NCBI GenBank assembly: GCA_946481065.1
Contig: CAMLMA010000029.1
Coordinates: 1 to 15,839, forward strand
Reading direction: 5' to 3'
From: an uncultured Nitrosomonadales bacterium
GTDB taxonomy: Bacteria; Pseudomonadota; Gammaproteobacteria; Burkholderiales; Methylophilaceae
Length of the DNA: 15,839 nt
The notes under the pieces were generated by a model, which did no database searches, was not told the DNA's origin, and worked only from the letters and a program-made list of their open reading frames with translations. Below, in pieces: positions 8,704 to 15,825 of the stretch (within the stretch, counting starts at the first letter, position 1; every line of letters begins with the position of its first letter). The position numbers and the translations under genes are program-made.

Positions 8704-9183
8704 TTAGTGGTGATGGCCGCCATGACCGTGCACATGGCCATGTTCGACTTCTTCCTTGCCGGCGGAGCGTACGCCGGTGACGGTGGCCTTGAACAGCACG
8801 CGCTCGCCGGCCCAGGGATGGTTGCCGTCGACCACGACCTTGCCATCGTCGATATTGGTGATGGTGTAAAGGATCACTTCGCCGCTTTCGTCCTCGCCTT
8901 CGAATTGCATGCCGACCTTGAGGTCCTTGGTCGGGAAGGCCGCAATGGGTTCGATCTGTACCAGCTCTTCGTCATAGTCGCCGAAGGCGTCTGCCGGTTC
9001 GAGCGTGATCTCGACGACATCGCCGACGGCCTTGCCGTGCAGTTCCTCTTCGACGCGTGGGAAGATGTTGTCGTAGCCACCGTGCAGGTAGCTTACAGGC
9101 TCTGCGCTCGATTCGAGGACATTGCCTTCGCTGTCGCGAAGCTCGTAAGTCATGGATACAACGGTGTTCATGGCGATTTGCAT
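8704..9183 (-). CDS. slyD: FKBP-type peptidyl-prolyl isomerase SlyD
   Basis: Cytoplasmic proline isomerase and chaperone; the C-terminal metal-binding tail lets SlyD proteins deliver nickel. The product has 159 residues beginning MQIAMNTVVSMTYELRDSEG. FKBP-fold marks include EPVSYLHGGYDNIFPRVEEEL (about 28-48), the insert-in-flap region with EPADAFGDYDEELVQIEP, and NHPWAGERVLFKATVTGVR near the end. The last twelve residues hold seven histidines (148, 150, 152, 154, 157-159) but no cysteine, unlike the E. coli tail. An AGGT ribosome site lies upstream. It starts 28 bases after bcp on the same strand, so both are probably co-transcribed. Confidence 0.95.
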   Translation of the reverse strand: MQIAMNTVVSMTYELRDSEGNVLESSAEPVSYLHGGYDNIFPRVEEELHGKAVGDVVEITLEPADAFGDYDEELVQIEPIAAFPTKDLKVGMQFEGEDESGEVILYTITNIDDGKVVVDGNHPWAGERVLFKATVTGVRSAGKEEVEHGHVHGHGGHHH

Positions 9184-9211
9184 GATGGATTACCTATTTC
9201 AGAGGGTTGAT

Positions 9212-9673
9212 TTAAAGCGTCCTGACGATATTCAGGATCTCGTGGGCATGGCCCTTGGCGATGACGCCATATTGGGCGTGGCGGATATGCCCCTCGGGGT
9301 CGATCACGAAGGTCGAGCGTACGATGCCCATCTTGCGCACGCCGTCTTTTTCCTTCTCTTGCCAGACGCCGTATTTCTCGCAGACCTTGCCCTCGACATC
9401 CGCCAGCAGGTTGATGGCCAGGCCATGCTTGTCGCGAAAGGCGGCGTGGCTCAGGCAGTCGTCCTTGCTAACGCCGAGGATGACCGTGTTGTGCTTGATG
9501 AATTCATCTTCGAGATCACTGAACTCGATGGCCTCAACGGTGCAGCCGGGGGTGTCATCCTTGGGATAGAAATACAGCACGACGTTCTTGCCCCGCAGTT
9601 TTGACAGTTTCAGCATCTCCATGTCGGCATCTGGCAAAGAGAAATCGGGTGCGGGTGAACCGGCTTGTAGCAT
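9212..9673 (-). CDS. bcp: Peroxiredoxin Bcp/PrxQ (thiol peroxidase)
   Basis: Thioredoxin-dependent reduction of hydrogen peroxide and organic hydroperoxides in the cytoplasm. The product has 153 residues, normal for the family. Visible marks: GSPAPDFSLPD near the N-terminus, VVLYFYPKDDTPGCT with peroxidatic C44, GVSKDD (67-72), and RSTFVIDPEGHIRHAQYGV. E. coli Bcp has a resolving cysteine five residues after the peroxidatic one; here that position is I49. The only other cysteines are C73 and C98, so the recycling chemistry may differ. The gene diverges from roxA and leads into slyD. Confidence 0.95.
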   Translation of the reverse strand: MLQAGSPAPDFSLPDADMEMLKLSKLRGKNVVLYFYPKDDTPGCTVEAIEFSDLEDEFIKHNTVILGVSKDDCLSHAAFRDKHGLAINLLADVEGKVCEKYGVWQEKEKDGVRKMGIVRSTFVIDPEGHIRHAQYGVIAKGHAHEILNIVRTL

Positions 9674-9751
9674 CTGGGAGGACAGCGAAGTGGACTTGAT
9701 TCGATTCTAACCCATTTCTAAGACCAATTAGCAATGCGCTATGATGCAGCC

Positions 9752-10909
9752 ATGAAAAAAACACTTGGCGATAACATGGCCGGCGACACCTGCATCGAGC
9801 TGCTTGGCGGCCTTACGCCAGAGGCATTCCTGCGGGATTACTGGCAAAAGAGACCCTTGCTGATTCGCGGCGCCATCCCCGATTTTGCCGGCTTGCTGAG
9901 CCCTGACGAACTGGCCGGTCTCGCTTGCGAGGCGTCGGTGCAATCGCGCCTCATTTTGCATGATGCGCATCGCTGGACCCTTGAGCACGGCCCGATCGAC
10001 GAAGCACGATTCGGCGAACTGCCGGCGCGTGACTGGACCCTGCTGGTGCAGGAAGTGAACCATCATCTGCCGGAAGCCGATGCCCTGCTACAGCGCTTCG
10101 ATTTCATCCCATACGCGCGGCTCGACGATTTGATGGTGAGCTATGCGCCGGATGGCGGAGGCGTCGGCCCGCATTTCGATTCCTATGACGTGTTCCTCTT
10201 GCAGGGGCAAGGCGAGCGCTTGTGGCGCATCAGCCAGCAAGAGGACCTGACGCTGGAGGAGGGTGCGCCGCTGCGCATCCTCAAGCATTTCGATACCGAG
10301 CAGGAATACCTGCTGCAAGCTGGTGACATGCTCTATCTACCCCCGCAGGTCGCGCATTGGGGCGTCGCGGTGGGCGAGTGCATGACGTATTCCATCGGCT
10401 TTCGCGCGCCCAGCGCGCAAGAGCTGGCCAGCCAGTTCCTCGATTATCTGCACGGCAAGCTGGCGCTCCCCGGCATGTATGAAGACCCGGACCTGACCGT
10501 GACAGGGCATCCCGCAGAGATCGATGCGGCGATGGTCAGTCGCGTTGCCAAGATGCTTGCCGCTATCGACTGGCAAGAGGCGGACGTCGCGGATTTCCTC
10601 GGCAGCTATCTTTCCGAACCCAAGCCGCATCTCGTGTTCGACCCGCCACGCGCGATGTCATTGACGAGCTTCCGTCAACGATTGCAGAGCAAGGGTGTGC
10701 GACTGGATGGCAAGAGCCGATTGCTGTACCGCGGACAACGGTTCTATATGAACGGTGAGCCGGTGGAGGCTGGTGCCGCCGAGCTGCCTGCCCTGACCGA
10801 ACTCGCCGATCGGCGCTGCCTGCCGGGCGGCGGGACGCATGACGCGGCGCTGGTCGCGAGATTGCATGACTGGTATTCGGCCGGCATGCTGACATTCGAT
10901 CGGCATTGA
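9752..10909 (+). CDS. roxA: Ribosomal protein uL16 3-hydroxylase RoxA (JmjC/cupin oxygenase)
   Basis: Fe(II)/2-oxoglutarate oxygenase of the YcfD/RoxA type, which hydroxylates an arginine in ribosomal protein uL16. The product has 385 residues from MKKTLGDN; starts at 9734 or 9776 are also possible and none has a good ribosome site. The family opening FLRDYWQKRPLLIRGAIPDF is clear. The JmjC iron triad is visible: H141 and D143 in GGGVGPHFDSYDVF, and H202 in YLPPQVAHWGVAVG, followed by MTYSIGFRAPSAQEL. The C-terminal part (SKPHLVFDPPR-like region onward) matches the dimerisation and winged-helix portions of RoxA. The length is close to E. coli RoxA (373). The next gene begins three bases after its stop. 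Confidence 0.93.
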   Translation: MKKTLGDNMAGDTCIELLGGLTPEAFLRDYWQKRPLLIRGAIPDFAGLLSPDELAGLACEASVQSRLILHDAHRWTLEHGPIDEARFGELPARDWTLLVQEVNHHLPEADALLQRFDFIPYARLDDLMVSYAPDGGGVGPHFDSYDVFLLQGQGERLWRISQQEDLTLEEGAPLRILKHFDTEQEYLLQAGDMLYLPPQVAHWGVAVGECMTYSIGFRAPSAQELASQFLDYLHGKLALPGMYEDPDLTVTGHPAEIDAAMVSRVAKMLAAIDWQEADVADFLGSYLSEPKPHLVFDPPRAMSLTSFRQRLQSKGVRLDGKSRLLYRGQRFYMNGEPVEAGAAELPALTELADRRCLPGGGTHDAALVARLHDWYSAGMLTFDRH

Positions 10910-10912
10910 GCC

Positions 10913-11416
10913 ATGACGCAGCCCATCTATGATGTCCTGACGCCAGATGCCGTGCTCTTCGGCGAAGGGCTCTATCGCGAGGCGACCGACCATGTGATCG
11001 GCCTGGCGAAACATGAACTGCTGATCTTCGATCACGATCTCGGCCGCGGCGATCATGCCAGTAGCCGTCGGTTCGCCCAGCTCCAGGACTTTCTGAGTCG
11101 CGCGCCCGGCAACCGCCTCACGATCGTATTGCATGAGACTGCAGATTTCGCGTCACGTTACCCGCGCCTGTTCGGGTTGCTGAAGATCTACGGCCATGCC
11201 ATGACCGTCTATCAAACGAACGATCAGGCCAAGGTCGCACGCGACAGTTTCATCGTGGCCGACCGCCAACATTACCTGCGGCGATTCCATGCCGACCAGC
11301 CGCGCTTCCGCTACGCCAGCGATGATGCAGAGACTGTCCACATGCTGTGCCAGCGATTCGACGAACTGCTGGAGGCGACCACGCATACCGTCGCCACTCA
11401 TAGCCTGGGCTTGTGA
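10913..11416 (+). CDS. Uncharacterised PLD-like (DUF7931-like) protein
   Basis: A 167-residue soluble protein with no signal peptide or membrane segment. I tentatively recognise it as the PLD-like domain that some betaproteobacteria carry as the C-terminal part of GNAT acetyltransferases (DUF7931). Supporting stretches are ELLIFDHDLGRGDHASSRRFAQLQDFL (about 35-61), NRLTIVLHE, and DSFIVADRQHYLRRFHADQPRF followed by a helix MLCQRFDELLEATTH. A canonical HxKxxxxD phospholipase D motif is not present, so catalysis is doubtful. It is packed between roxA (three-base gap) and the secretin-like gene (one-base overlap), pointing to co-expression. Function unknown. Confidence 0.7.
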   Translation: MTQPIYDVLTPDAVLFGEGLYREATDHVIGLAKHELLIFDHDLGRGDHASSRRFAQLQDFLSRAPGNRLTIVLHETADFASRYPRLFGLLKIYGHAMTVYQTNDQAKVARDSFIVADRQHYLRRFHADQPRFRYASDDAETVHMLCQRFDELLEATTHTVATHSLGL

Positions 11417-12252
11417 TGCGCCGTGATCTAACGCTGCGCAAGTATCTGATCGGACTGGCTTTGCTGCTGGGGAGCATGGTGGCACTGGCGGCACCCACGG
11501 AATTCAGGATGATCTCGCTGCAACATCGGTTCGCGAAGGATGTCCTGCCTGTGATCGAGTCGATGGTCGGGCCGGAGGGCAAGGTCAGCGCGCTCGATAA
11601 CCATTTGATGGTCACGGCGACGCCGGAACAGCTGGAAGCGATCGAACAGGTGGTCGCCAAGCTGGATGTGGCGCGCAGGACCTGGCGCATCACGATCGGC
11701 TATGACGACCAGCACGATCGTAAAGTGACCAGTGCCGGGGTGCGTGGACGGGTCCGCGCGGGTGACATCGTGATTGGTACCGATGCGGCAGGCCAGGCCT
11801 CGGGGGCTGGCGACGTCAGGATCGAGATCGACCAGCGCAGCCAGCGCCAGGCGACAAAACTCACCCAGTTTCTCAGCGTGACCGATGGCGAGCAGGCGTT
11901 CATCCGTGTCGGCCAGTCGATCCCTTATACCCAGCAGTGGCTTTCGCTGACGCAACGCCATGTGCATCTGCAGCAATCCACGCGATTCCAGGACATCACC
12001 ACCGGCTTCGTCGTCAGGCCGCGCAGCATCGGCAACGAGGTGGAGTTGGCGATCGCGCCGCGCATCGCCGACCTGGGTTCGACAGGTGTTGTCGACTTTC
12101 AGGCATTGCAGACAACGGTGCGGGTCTCGCCCGGTCAGTGGTTCGATCTCGGCGGGGCGATGCAATCACGGGATGAGGTGAGCAGAAGCATCCTCGAACA
12201 GGGCGATTCTGAGGATGCGCGAGGCCGCCAGCTCATGATTCGGATCGACTGA
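11416..12252 (+). CDS. Short secretin-like exported protein
   Basis: A 278-residue protein with a signal peptide (MRRDLTLRKYLIGLALLLGSMVALA, cleavage near residue 25). After it comes a secretin N1/NolW-like fold: FRMISLQHRFAKDVLPVIESMV, then VSALDNHLMVTATPEQLEAIEQVVAKLD, the usual beta-alpha-beta pattern ending near residue 90. The second half (about 140-250) resembles the start of the secretin core: DGEQAFIRVGQSIPYTQQ, TGFVVRPRSIGNEVELAIAPRI and VRVSPGQWFDLGG. It is far shorter than pore-forming secretins, has no visible membrane-gate region, and no type II, III or IV pilus genes are nearby. Start: ATG overlapping the previous stop (TGATG); a GTG three bases earlier also keeps frame. Possible roles are an envelope scaffold or a degenerate secretin. 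Confidence 0.75.
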   Translation: MRRDLTLRKYLIGLALLLGSMVALAAPTEFRMISLQHRFAKDVLPVIESMVGPEGKVSALDNHLMVTATPEQLEAIEQVVAKLDVARRTWRITIGYDDQHDRKVTSAGVRGRVRAGDIVIGTDAAGQASGAGDVRIEIDQRSQRQATKLTQFLSVTDGEQAFIRVGQSIPYTQQWLSLTQRHVHLQQSTRFQDITTGFVVRPRSIGNEVELAIAPRIADLGSTGVVDFQALQTTVRVSPGQWFDLGGAMQSRDEVSRSILEQGDSEDARGRQLMIRID

Positions 12253-12390
12253 AAGCAGGGTGAGGATCGCCTTTTTGATCGCCGTCGCTGATAAACGTGA
12301 CTTTTCCCATAAAACAAGGGGCTAGCGCGCAAAAAACAGTGGTATTTTTTTTGGCGCCTGTGTAGAATTTTTGCACCCGGCTTGTTCAAT

Positions 12391-12396
12391 TATAAT
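12391..12396 (+). promoter_or_regulatory. -10 element for the repeat lipoprotein gene
   Basis: A perfect TATAAT lies in an AT-rich 195-base gap (12253-12447), about 50 bases before the ATG at 12448. A -35 at normal spacing is not obvious; TTGCAC at 12371 is only 14 bases away. An A/T-rich tract around 12330-12352 could act as an UP element. The gap holds nothing else I recognise. Confidence 0.5.
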
Positions 12397-12447
12397 CACT
12401 AGCCGTACCTGGTTTAATTCATCGTCTACACGTTAAGGGATACAAAA

Positions 12448-12663
12448 ATGACTCGTTCCGCTCTGCTTGCCGCTCTGCTCGCACTCGCACTGACCGCTTG
12501 TGGTCAAAAAGAAGAAGCTGCTCCTGCTGAAGCGCCAGCTGCTGAAGCACCAGCTGCTCCTGCTGAAGCTGCTCCTGCTGAAGCTGCACCAGCCGAAGCT
12601 GCTCCTGCTGAAGCTGCTCCTGCTGAAGCCGCACCAGCTGCTCCTGCTGAAGAAGCGAAGTAA
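12448..12663 (+). CDS. Small Ala/Pro/Glu repeat lipoprotein
   Basis: A 71-residue predicted lipoprotein: signal MTRSALLAALLALALTAC with lipobox L15-T-A-C18, strong ribosome site AAGGGA, its own -10 and a strong terminator. The mature chain (C18 to K71) is almost only A, P and E. Five exact EAAPA pentamers run from residue 40 to 64, flanked by degenerate copies such as PAEAPAAEAPA. At the DNA level these are near-perfect 15-base units (12565-12639). The chain should be extended and strongly acidic, perhaps a spacer or wall-exposed tail. The residue after the lipidated cysteine is G, not D, so Lol sorting to the outer membrane is expected. Similar Ala-Pro-Glu lipoproteins are seen in related bacteria, by recollection, with no function assigned. 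The repeat could vary in number between strains. Confidence 0.85.
   Translation: MTRSALLAALLALALTACGQKEEAAPAEAPAAEAPAAPAEAAPAEAAPAEAAPAEAAPAEAAPAAPAEEAK
12565..12639 (+). repeat. 15-bp in-frame tandem repeat (EAAPA codons)
   Basis: Five consecutive units of the type GAAGCTGCTCCTGCT, differing mainly at third codon positions (for example GCACCAGCC in one unit). The unit is a multiple of three, so copy-number change would lengthen or shorten the lipoprotein without a frameshift. Confidence 0.85.
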
Positions 12664-12686
12664 TCCACTAGCTTAATTCGCTAGCG

Positions 12687-12727
12687 AACAAAAAGCCGAC
12701 CCTAGGTCGGCTTTTTGTTTTTTTGCG
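12687..12727 (+). terminator. Strong rho-independent terminator after the lipoprotein gene
   Basis: A perfect 15-base stem, AACAAAAAGCCGACC / GGTCGGCTTTTTGTT, around a three-base loop CTA, continued by a run of T to about 12724. It lies 24 bases after the lipoprotein stop. The rest of the gap to 12816 shows no feature. Confidence 0.9.
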
Positions 12728-12816
12728 CCCGGTTCATGAAACTGCGCGCCATATGGGTGGCGAATACCTGAGGGTGTGCGGCTGCCTTTTAGCGGGGTGG
12801 CGCTAACAGGCGGTGA

Positions 12817-13590
12817 TCAACCGAGCTGACGCCAGTCGAACCCCGTCTCCTGGTCGGCGATGCCGATCCATTCCGCGCTGCATCCGAGGGCCTGGCTCAG
12901 TGCATCGCGGGCCAGTGCCGGTGAGTTGTTCTTTGCGCTCAGGTGGGCAGCGATCAGGTGTTGCAACTTGCTGTTATCAAGCTTGGCCAGCAGGCGTGCC
13001 GCACTGTCGTTATCGAGATGACCAAGCCGGCTGCCGACGCGCTGCTTGAGCGGCCAGGCGTAAGGACCGTTGGCGAGCATCTCCAGATCATGGTTGCACT
13101 CCAGCACCAGCCCGTGACACGCGCTCAGCATCTGCTCGATATGCGGCGTCGAGGTGCCGGTGTCAGTGAGCACGCCCAGTTTGTATTGGCCGTCGCTGAA
13201 CGTGTACTGCACGGGTTCGCGCGCGTCGTGCGGGACAGGGAAGGGGGTGATCTCGAGATCGCCGATGGTGAAATGCTGATGACTGTCGATGAGCTTGATA
13301 TCTAGCGCGCTACTGGCCGGCAGATAGCGCTGCGACATGCGCCAGGTGCCATGCGTCAGCCATACCGGGATACCGTGCTTGCTGGCGAATTTAAAGACGC
13401 CACCAGCGTGATCGTCATGTTCGTGCGTAACGAGGATGCCGGTGATGTCAGCCGGGCTCAGCGCCAGTCTTGCCAGCCGTTGAACCACATCGCGCAGGCC
13501 GAATCCGCAATCCATCAGTAGCCGGGTCGTGCGTTTTTCCACGACCAGGCCGTTACCATTACTGCCGCTGCCCAGAGAGGCAAAACGCAT
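12817..13590 (-). CDS. MBL-fold metallo-hydrolase (YycJ-like)
   Basis: A 257-residue cytoplasmic metallo-beta-lactamase-fold protein of the YycJ/WalJ-like group, which are putative phosphodiesterases or nucleases. It starts MRFASLGSGSNGNGLVVEKR and has the metal motif H56-E-H58-D-D60-H61 (THEHDDHAGG). Later ligand candidates are the H of PVPHDAREP, the D of GVLTDTGTS, the H of LECNHDLEML and the H of AAHLSAKNN. An ATG at 13590 has GGGAG five bases upstream; a GTG six bases earlier is an alternative. It lies 54 bases after bamC on the same strand, so it probably belongs to the dapA-bamC transcript. The substrate cannot be told from sequence. Confidence 0.88.
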   Translation of the reverse strand: MRFASLGSGSNGNGLVVEKRTTRLLMDCGFGLRDVVQRLARLALSPADITGILVTHEHDDHAGGVFKFASKHGIPVWLTHGTWRMSQRYLPASSALDIKLIDSHQHFTIGDLEITPFPVPHDAREPVQYTFSDGQYKLGVLTDTGTSTPHIEQMLSACHGLVLECNHDLEMLANGPYAWPLKQRVGSRLGHLDNDSAARLLAKLDNSKLQHLIAAHLSAKNNSPALARDALSQALGCSAEWIGIADQETGFDWRQLG

Positions 13591-13644
13591 GGTCACTCCC
13601 TGTCCTTGACGGCTGGCCGCGTGACCAGCCGCATGTTGAAGCGG

Positions 13645-14916
13645 TTATTTCAGTTGCTCGTAGAGCAGGCTGATGATGCGGTTGGCGGTCGTCGAGGTGT
13701 TGCGTTGACCAGCCTTGTCGGTGACCAGCACCGTGCTGCCGTTTTCATCCGCGACGACCTTGACCCGGTACTGGCGCTCTGGCGGTGCCTTGTCCTTGTC
13801 CTTCACTTCCCAGAACTTGAGCTTGTCGATGACGCCTTCATCGTTCTTTTTCTTGGGCTCGGGGATATCTTCCTCTTTCGGCTTCTTGTCGTCATCGCCC
13901 CAGAATTTGAGTTTGTCGAGCAGGCCTTCCTCTTTCTTCGGCGCGTCGTCGATACCGACGTCAGAGTAACGGACGAAGAAGATGCCGCTGGAACGGTCGC
14001 GGTCTTCGACGACGAAACCGACACGGTCGAGCGCCAGGCCGACACGGCGCCATGCGCGGTCGAACGGATCCTTGAGGCCGATGCTGAGGCTGTTGTCGCT
14101 GTTCTTGCTCAGCGTGGCGCGAACTTCATTGCTGACTGCAGCCATGACCTTGCGTGAGCTCTTTTCCTCGACGCCCAGGCGGACCATCAGCCGGCGCAGC
14201 AATTCAGCGTCGATGTCTTCGGCATCTGCGCGTACTTCATCCTGCTTGGTGCGTTTATCAAGCTTGTAGCCTTGCTCGACCGTGCCGACGCTGGTCAGTA
14301 CGCGTTCCTTGCCGTCATCCACACTGTCGCTGATGGAGCGATGGCTGAGGTAGATCTCGGTCGTGCCTTTCTCGACGCCGCGGTCGATGCGTGTGCGGAA
14401 TTTCTGGCGGGTCTGCAGGGAGTTGAGTTTGTCGAGCCAACCCTGGAACTTGTCAAGGTAGTTGCCTTTTTCATCCTTGGTCAGGCTCGAAGGGTCGACC
14501 CATTCGGTTTCCATGACGCCCGTCTGCGGGTTCTCGACCCGCACCGCGAAGCCCAGCTCGGCCCAGAACTCACGGATCACCGGCCAGATCTTCTCGGCGG
14601 GAGCGTCCACCACCAGCCAGCGTTGCGAGCCGGCGCGTTCCAGTCTGACGTTATCCGGGTTGGGCAGGATCTTTTCCTGGGCCTCGCCTTGTTCGGCTTG
14701 CGACTGGCTGTAACTGGAATAAGTGGTGGAGCCGCCAGGGACGGAGTAGGTATCGCTGGCCGATGCGGAGGTCAGGTCCGGGGGGACTTCCAGTGGGCGC
14801 GAGCGGCCAGCCGATTTGTAATCCGGCGTGTTATCGACAAAGGGGATGGAGTCGCACCCGGCAACGCTCAGTGCGAGCAGGGTGGCGACAAGGGTCTGGT
14901 TCAAGGTTCGATTCAT
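13645..14916 (-). CDS. bamC: Outer membrane protein assembly factor BamC
   Basis: Lipoprotein component of the BAM complex that inserts beta-barrel proteins in the outer membrane. The 423 residues begin with signal peptide and lipobox MNRTLNQTLVATLLALSVAGC (lipidated C21). An unstructured stretch follows, with PDYKSAGRSRPLEVPPDLT (31-49), the conserved BamD-contacting segment. Two helix-grip domains come next (about 95-245 and 275-420). Within the second, residues 323-378 form a highly charged linker containing GLLDKLKFW (331-339) and GVIDKLKFW (361-369), an internal duplication with a 30-residue period. The protein is therefore longer than E. coli BamC (344). A GAGAG ribosome site lies upstream. 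It follows dapA by 36 bases, the same dapA-bamC order as in E. coli. Confidence 0.94.
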   Translation of the reverse strand: MNRTLNQTLVATLLALSVAGCDSIPFVDNTPDYKSAGRSRPLEVPPDLTSASASDTYSVPGGSTTYSSYSQSQAEQGEAQEKILPNPDNVRLERAGSQRWLVVDAPAEKIWPVIREFWAELGFAVRVENPQTGVMETEWVDPSSLTKDEKGNYLDKFQGWLDKLNSLQTRQKFRTRIDRGVEKGTTEIYLSHRSISDSVDDGKERVLTSVGTVEQGYKLDKRTKQDEVRADAEDIDAELLRRLMVRLGVEEKSSRKVMAAVSNEVRATLSKNSDNSLSIGLKDPFDRAWRRVGLALDRVGFVVEDRDRSSGIFFVRYSDVGIDDAPKKEEGLLDKLKFWGDDDKKPKEEDIPEPKKKNDEGVIDKLKFWEVKDKDKAPPERQYRVKVVADENGSTVLVTDKAGQRNTSTTANRIISLLYEQLK

Positions 14917-14952
14917 ACGTCTCTCAGTGAGGATGAGTGGTGTTGCCTGGTG

Positions 14953-15825
14953 TTACAACGCCGCTTGCTGCATGGCGCGACGCAAGGTCTCGTGATGCTG
15001 CGTCGCCAAGGGTGTCAGCGGCAGGCGGATGCCGGGGCCGATCAGTTGCATCTGTTCCAGCACCCACTTCACCGGGATCGGATTGGCCTCGACGAACAGC
15101 TTCTGATGCAAGCCGAACAGCTGGGCATTGATGCCGCGCGCCGTCTTCGCATCGCCAGCCATGGCGGCGACACATAGTTCATGCATGAGTCGCGGCGCGA
15201 CGTTGGCAGTGACCGAGATCACGCCGCGACCGCCCAGCAGCATCAATGACATGGCGGTGGCATCGTCACCGCTGTAGACGGCGAAATCGTCTGGCGCGCG
15301 TAACAACAGGTCAGTGCCGCGCTCGATGTTGCCTGTCGCATCCTTGATGCCGACGATGTTAGGAAGCTGAACGAGGCGCAGCACGGTATCGTTGACAATG
15401 TCGCATCCTGTCCGCCCCGGCACGTTGTAGAGGATCTGCGGGATATCGACGGTTTCGGCGACGGTACGGAAGTGCTGATACAAGCCTTCTTGTGAAGGCT
15501 TGTTGTAGTAAGGCGCCACCAGCAGGCAGGCATCCACTCCCAGGCTTTTCGCAGCGCTGGTGAGTTCGATCGCTTCCGTGGTCGAATTGGCGCCGGTGCC
15601 GGCGATCACGGGAACGCGCCCCGCGCTCTGCTCGACAGCGGTCTTGATCAGCAGGCAGTGCTCGTCGAAATTGACCGTGGGCGATTCGCCCGTCGTGCCG
15701 ACGATGACGATGCCGTCCGTCCCCTCGGTGACATGAAAATCGATGAGCGCGCGCAATGCTTTCAGATCGAGGCTGCCATCCTGGTGCATGGGGGTGACGA
15801 TGGCGACAAGACTGCCTTGCAGCAT
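14953..15825 (-). CDS. dapA: 4-hydroxy-tetrahydrodipicolinate synthase DapA
   Basis: Condenses pyruvate with aspartate-semialdehyde in the first committed step of lysine and diaminopimelate synthesis. The complete enzyme has 290 residues, starting [13 protein letters not shown], with AGGA six bases upstream. All active-site residues sit at the E. coli numbers: T44 and T45 in VGTTGES, Y107 in APYYNKP, Y133 and R138 in LYNVPGRTG, and the Schiff-base K161 in [18 protein letters not shown] and GVISVTANV, typical of the second half of the barrel, follow. It is upstream of bamC and its promoter lies beyond the right edge; only 14 bases of upstream sequence are in the window. Confidence 0.98.
   Translation of the reverse strand: MLQGSLVAIVTPMHQDGSLDLKALRALIDFHVTEGTDGIVIVGTTGESPTVNFDEHCLLIKTAVEQSAGRVPVIAGTGANSTTEAIELTSAAKSLGVDACLLVAPYYNKPSQEGLYQHFRTVAETVDIPQILYNVPGRTGCDIVNDTVLRLVQLPNIVGIKDATGNIERGTDLLLRAPDDFAVYSGDDATAMSLMLLGGRGVISVTANVAPRLMHELCVAAMAGDAKTARGINAQLFGLHQKLFVEANPIPVKWVLEQMQLIGPGIRLPLTPLATQHHETLRRAMQQAAL

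Noticed and set aside
9734..9751. Six-codon N-terminal extension of RoxA with an overlapping TATGAT hexamer
   Set aside because: TATGAT could be a -10, but no acceptable -35 is found at 16-18 bases, so it is not listed as a promoter. The upstream ATG would overlap it and has no ribosome site.
12253..12300. Possible terminator after the secretin-like gene
   Set aside because: The repeated GATCGCC elements are direct, not inverted, repeats. Only a four-base GATC stem can form.
12419..12634. Minus-strand frame coding a Q/L/E repeat peptide opposite the small lipoprotein
   Set aside because: The repeat arises only because the EAAPA codons are read backwards. The plus strand has ribosome site, lipobox, -10 and terminator in the right order.
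12517..12660. Repeated 15-base units resembling a CRISPR or satellite array
   Set aside because: Units are contiguous without unique spacers and keep the codon frame of a lipoprotein, so they are a coding tandem repeat.
14272..15177. 301-codon plus-strand open frame across bamC and dapA
   Set aside because: Antisense to BamC and DapA, both certain from motifs. Its product has no family features, and it crosses the bamC-dapA junction.
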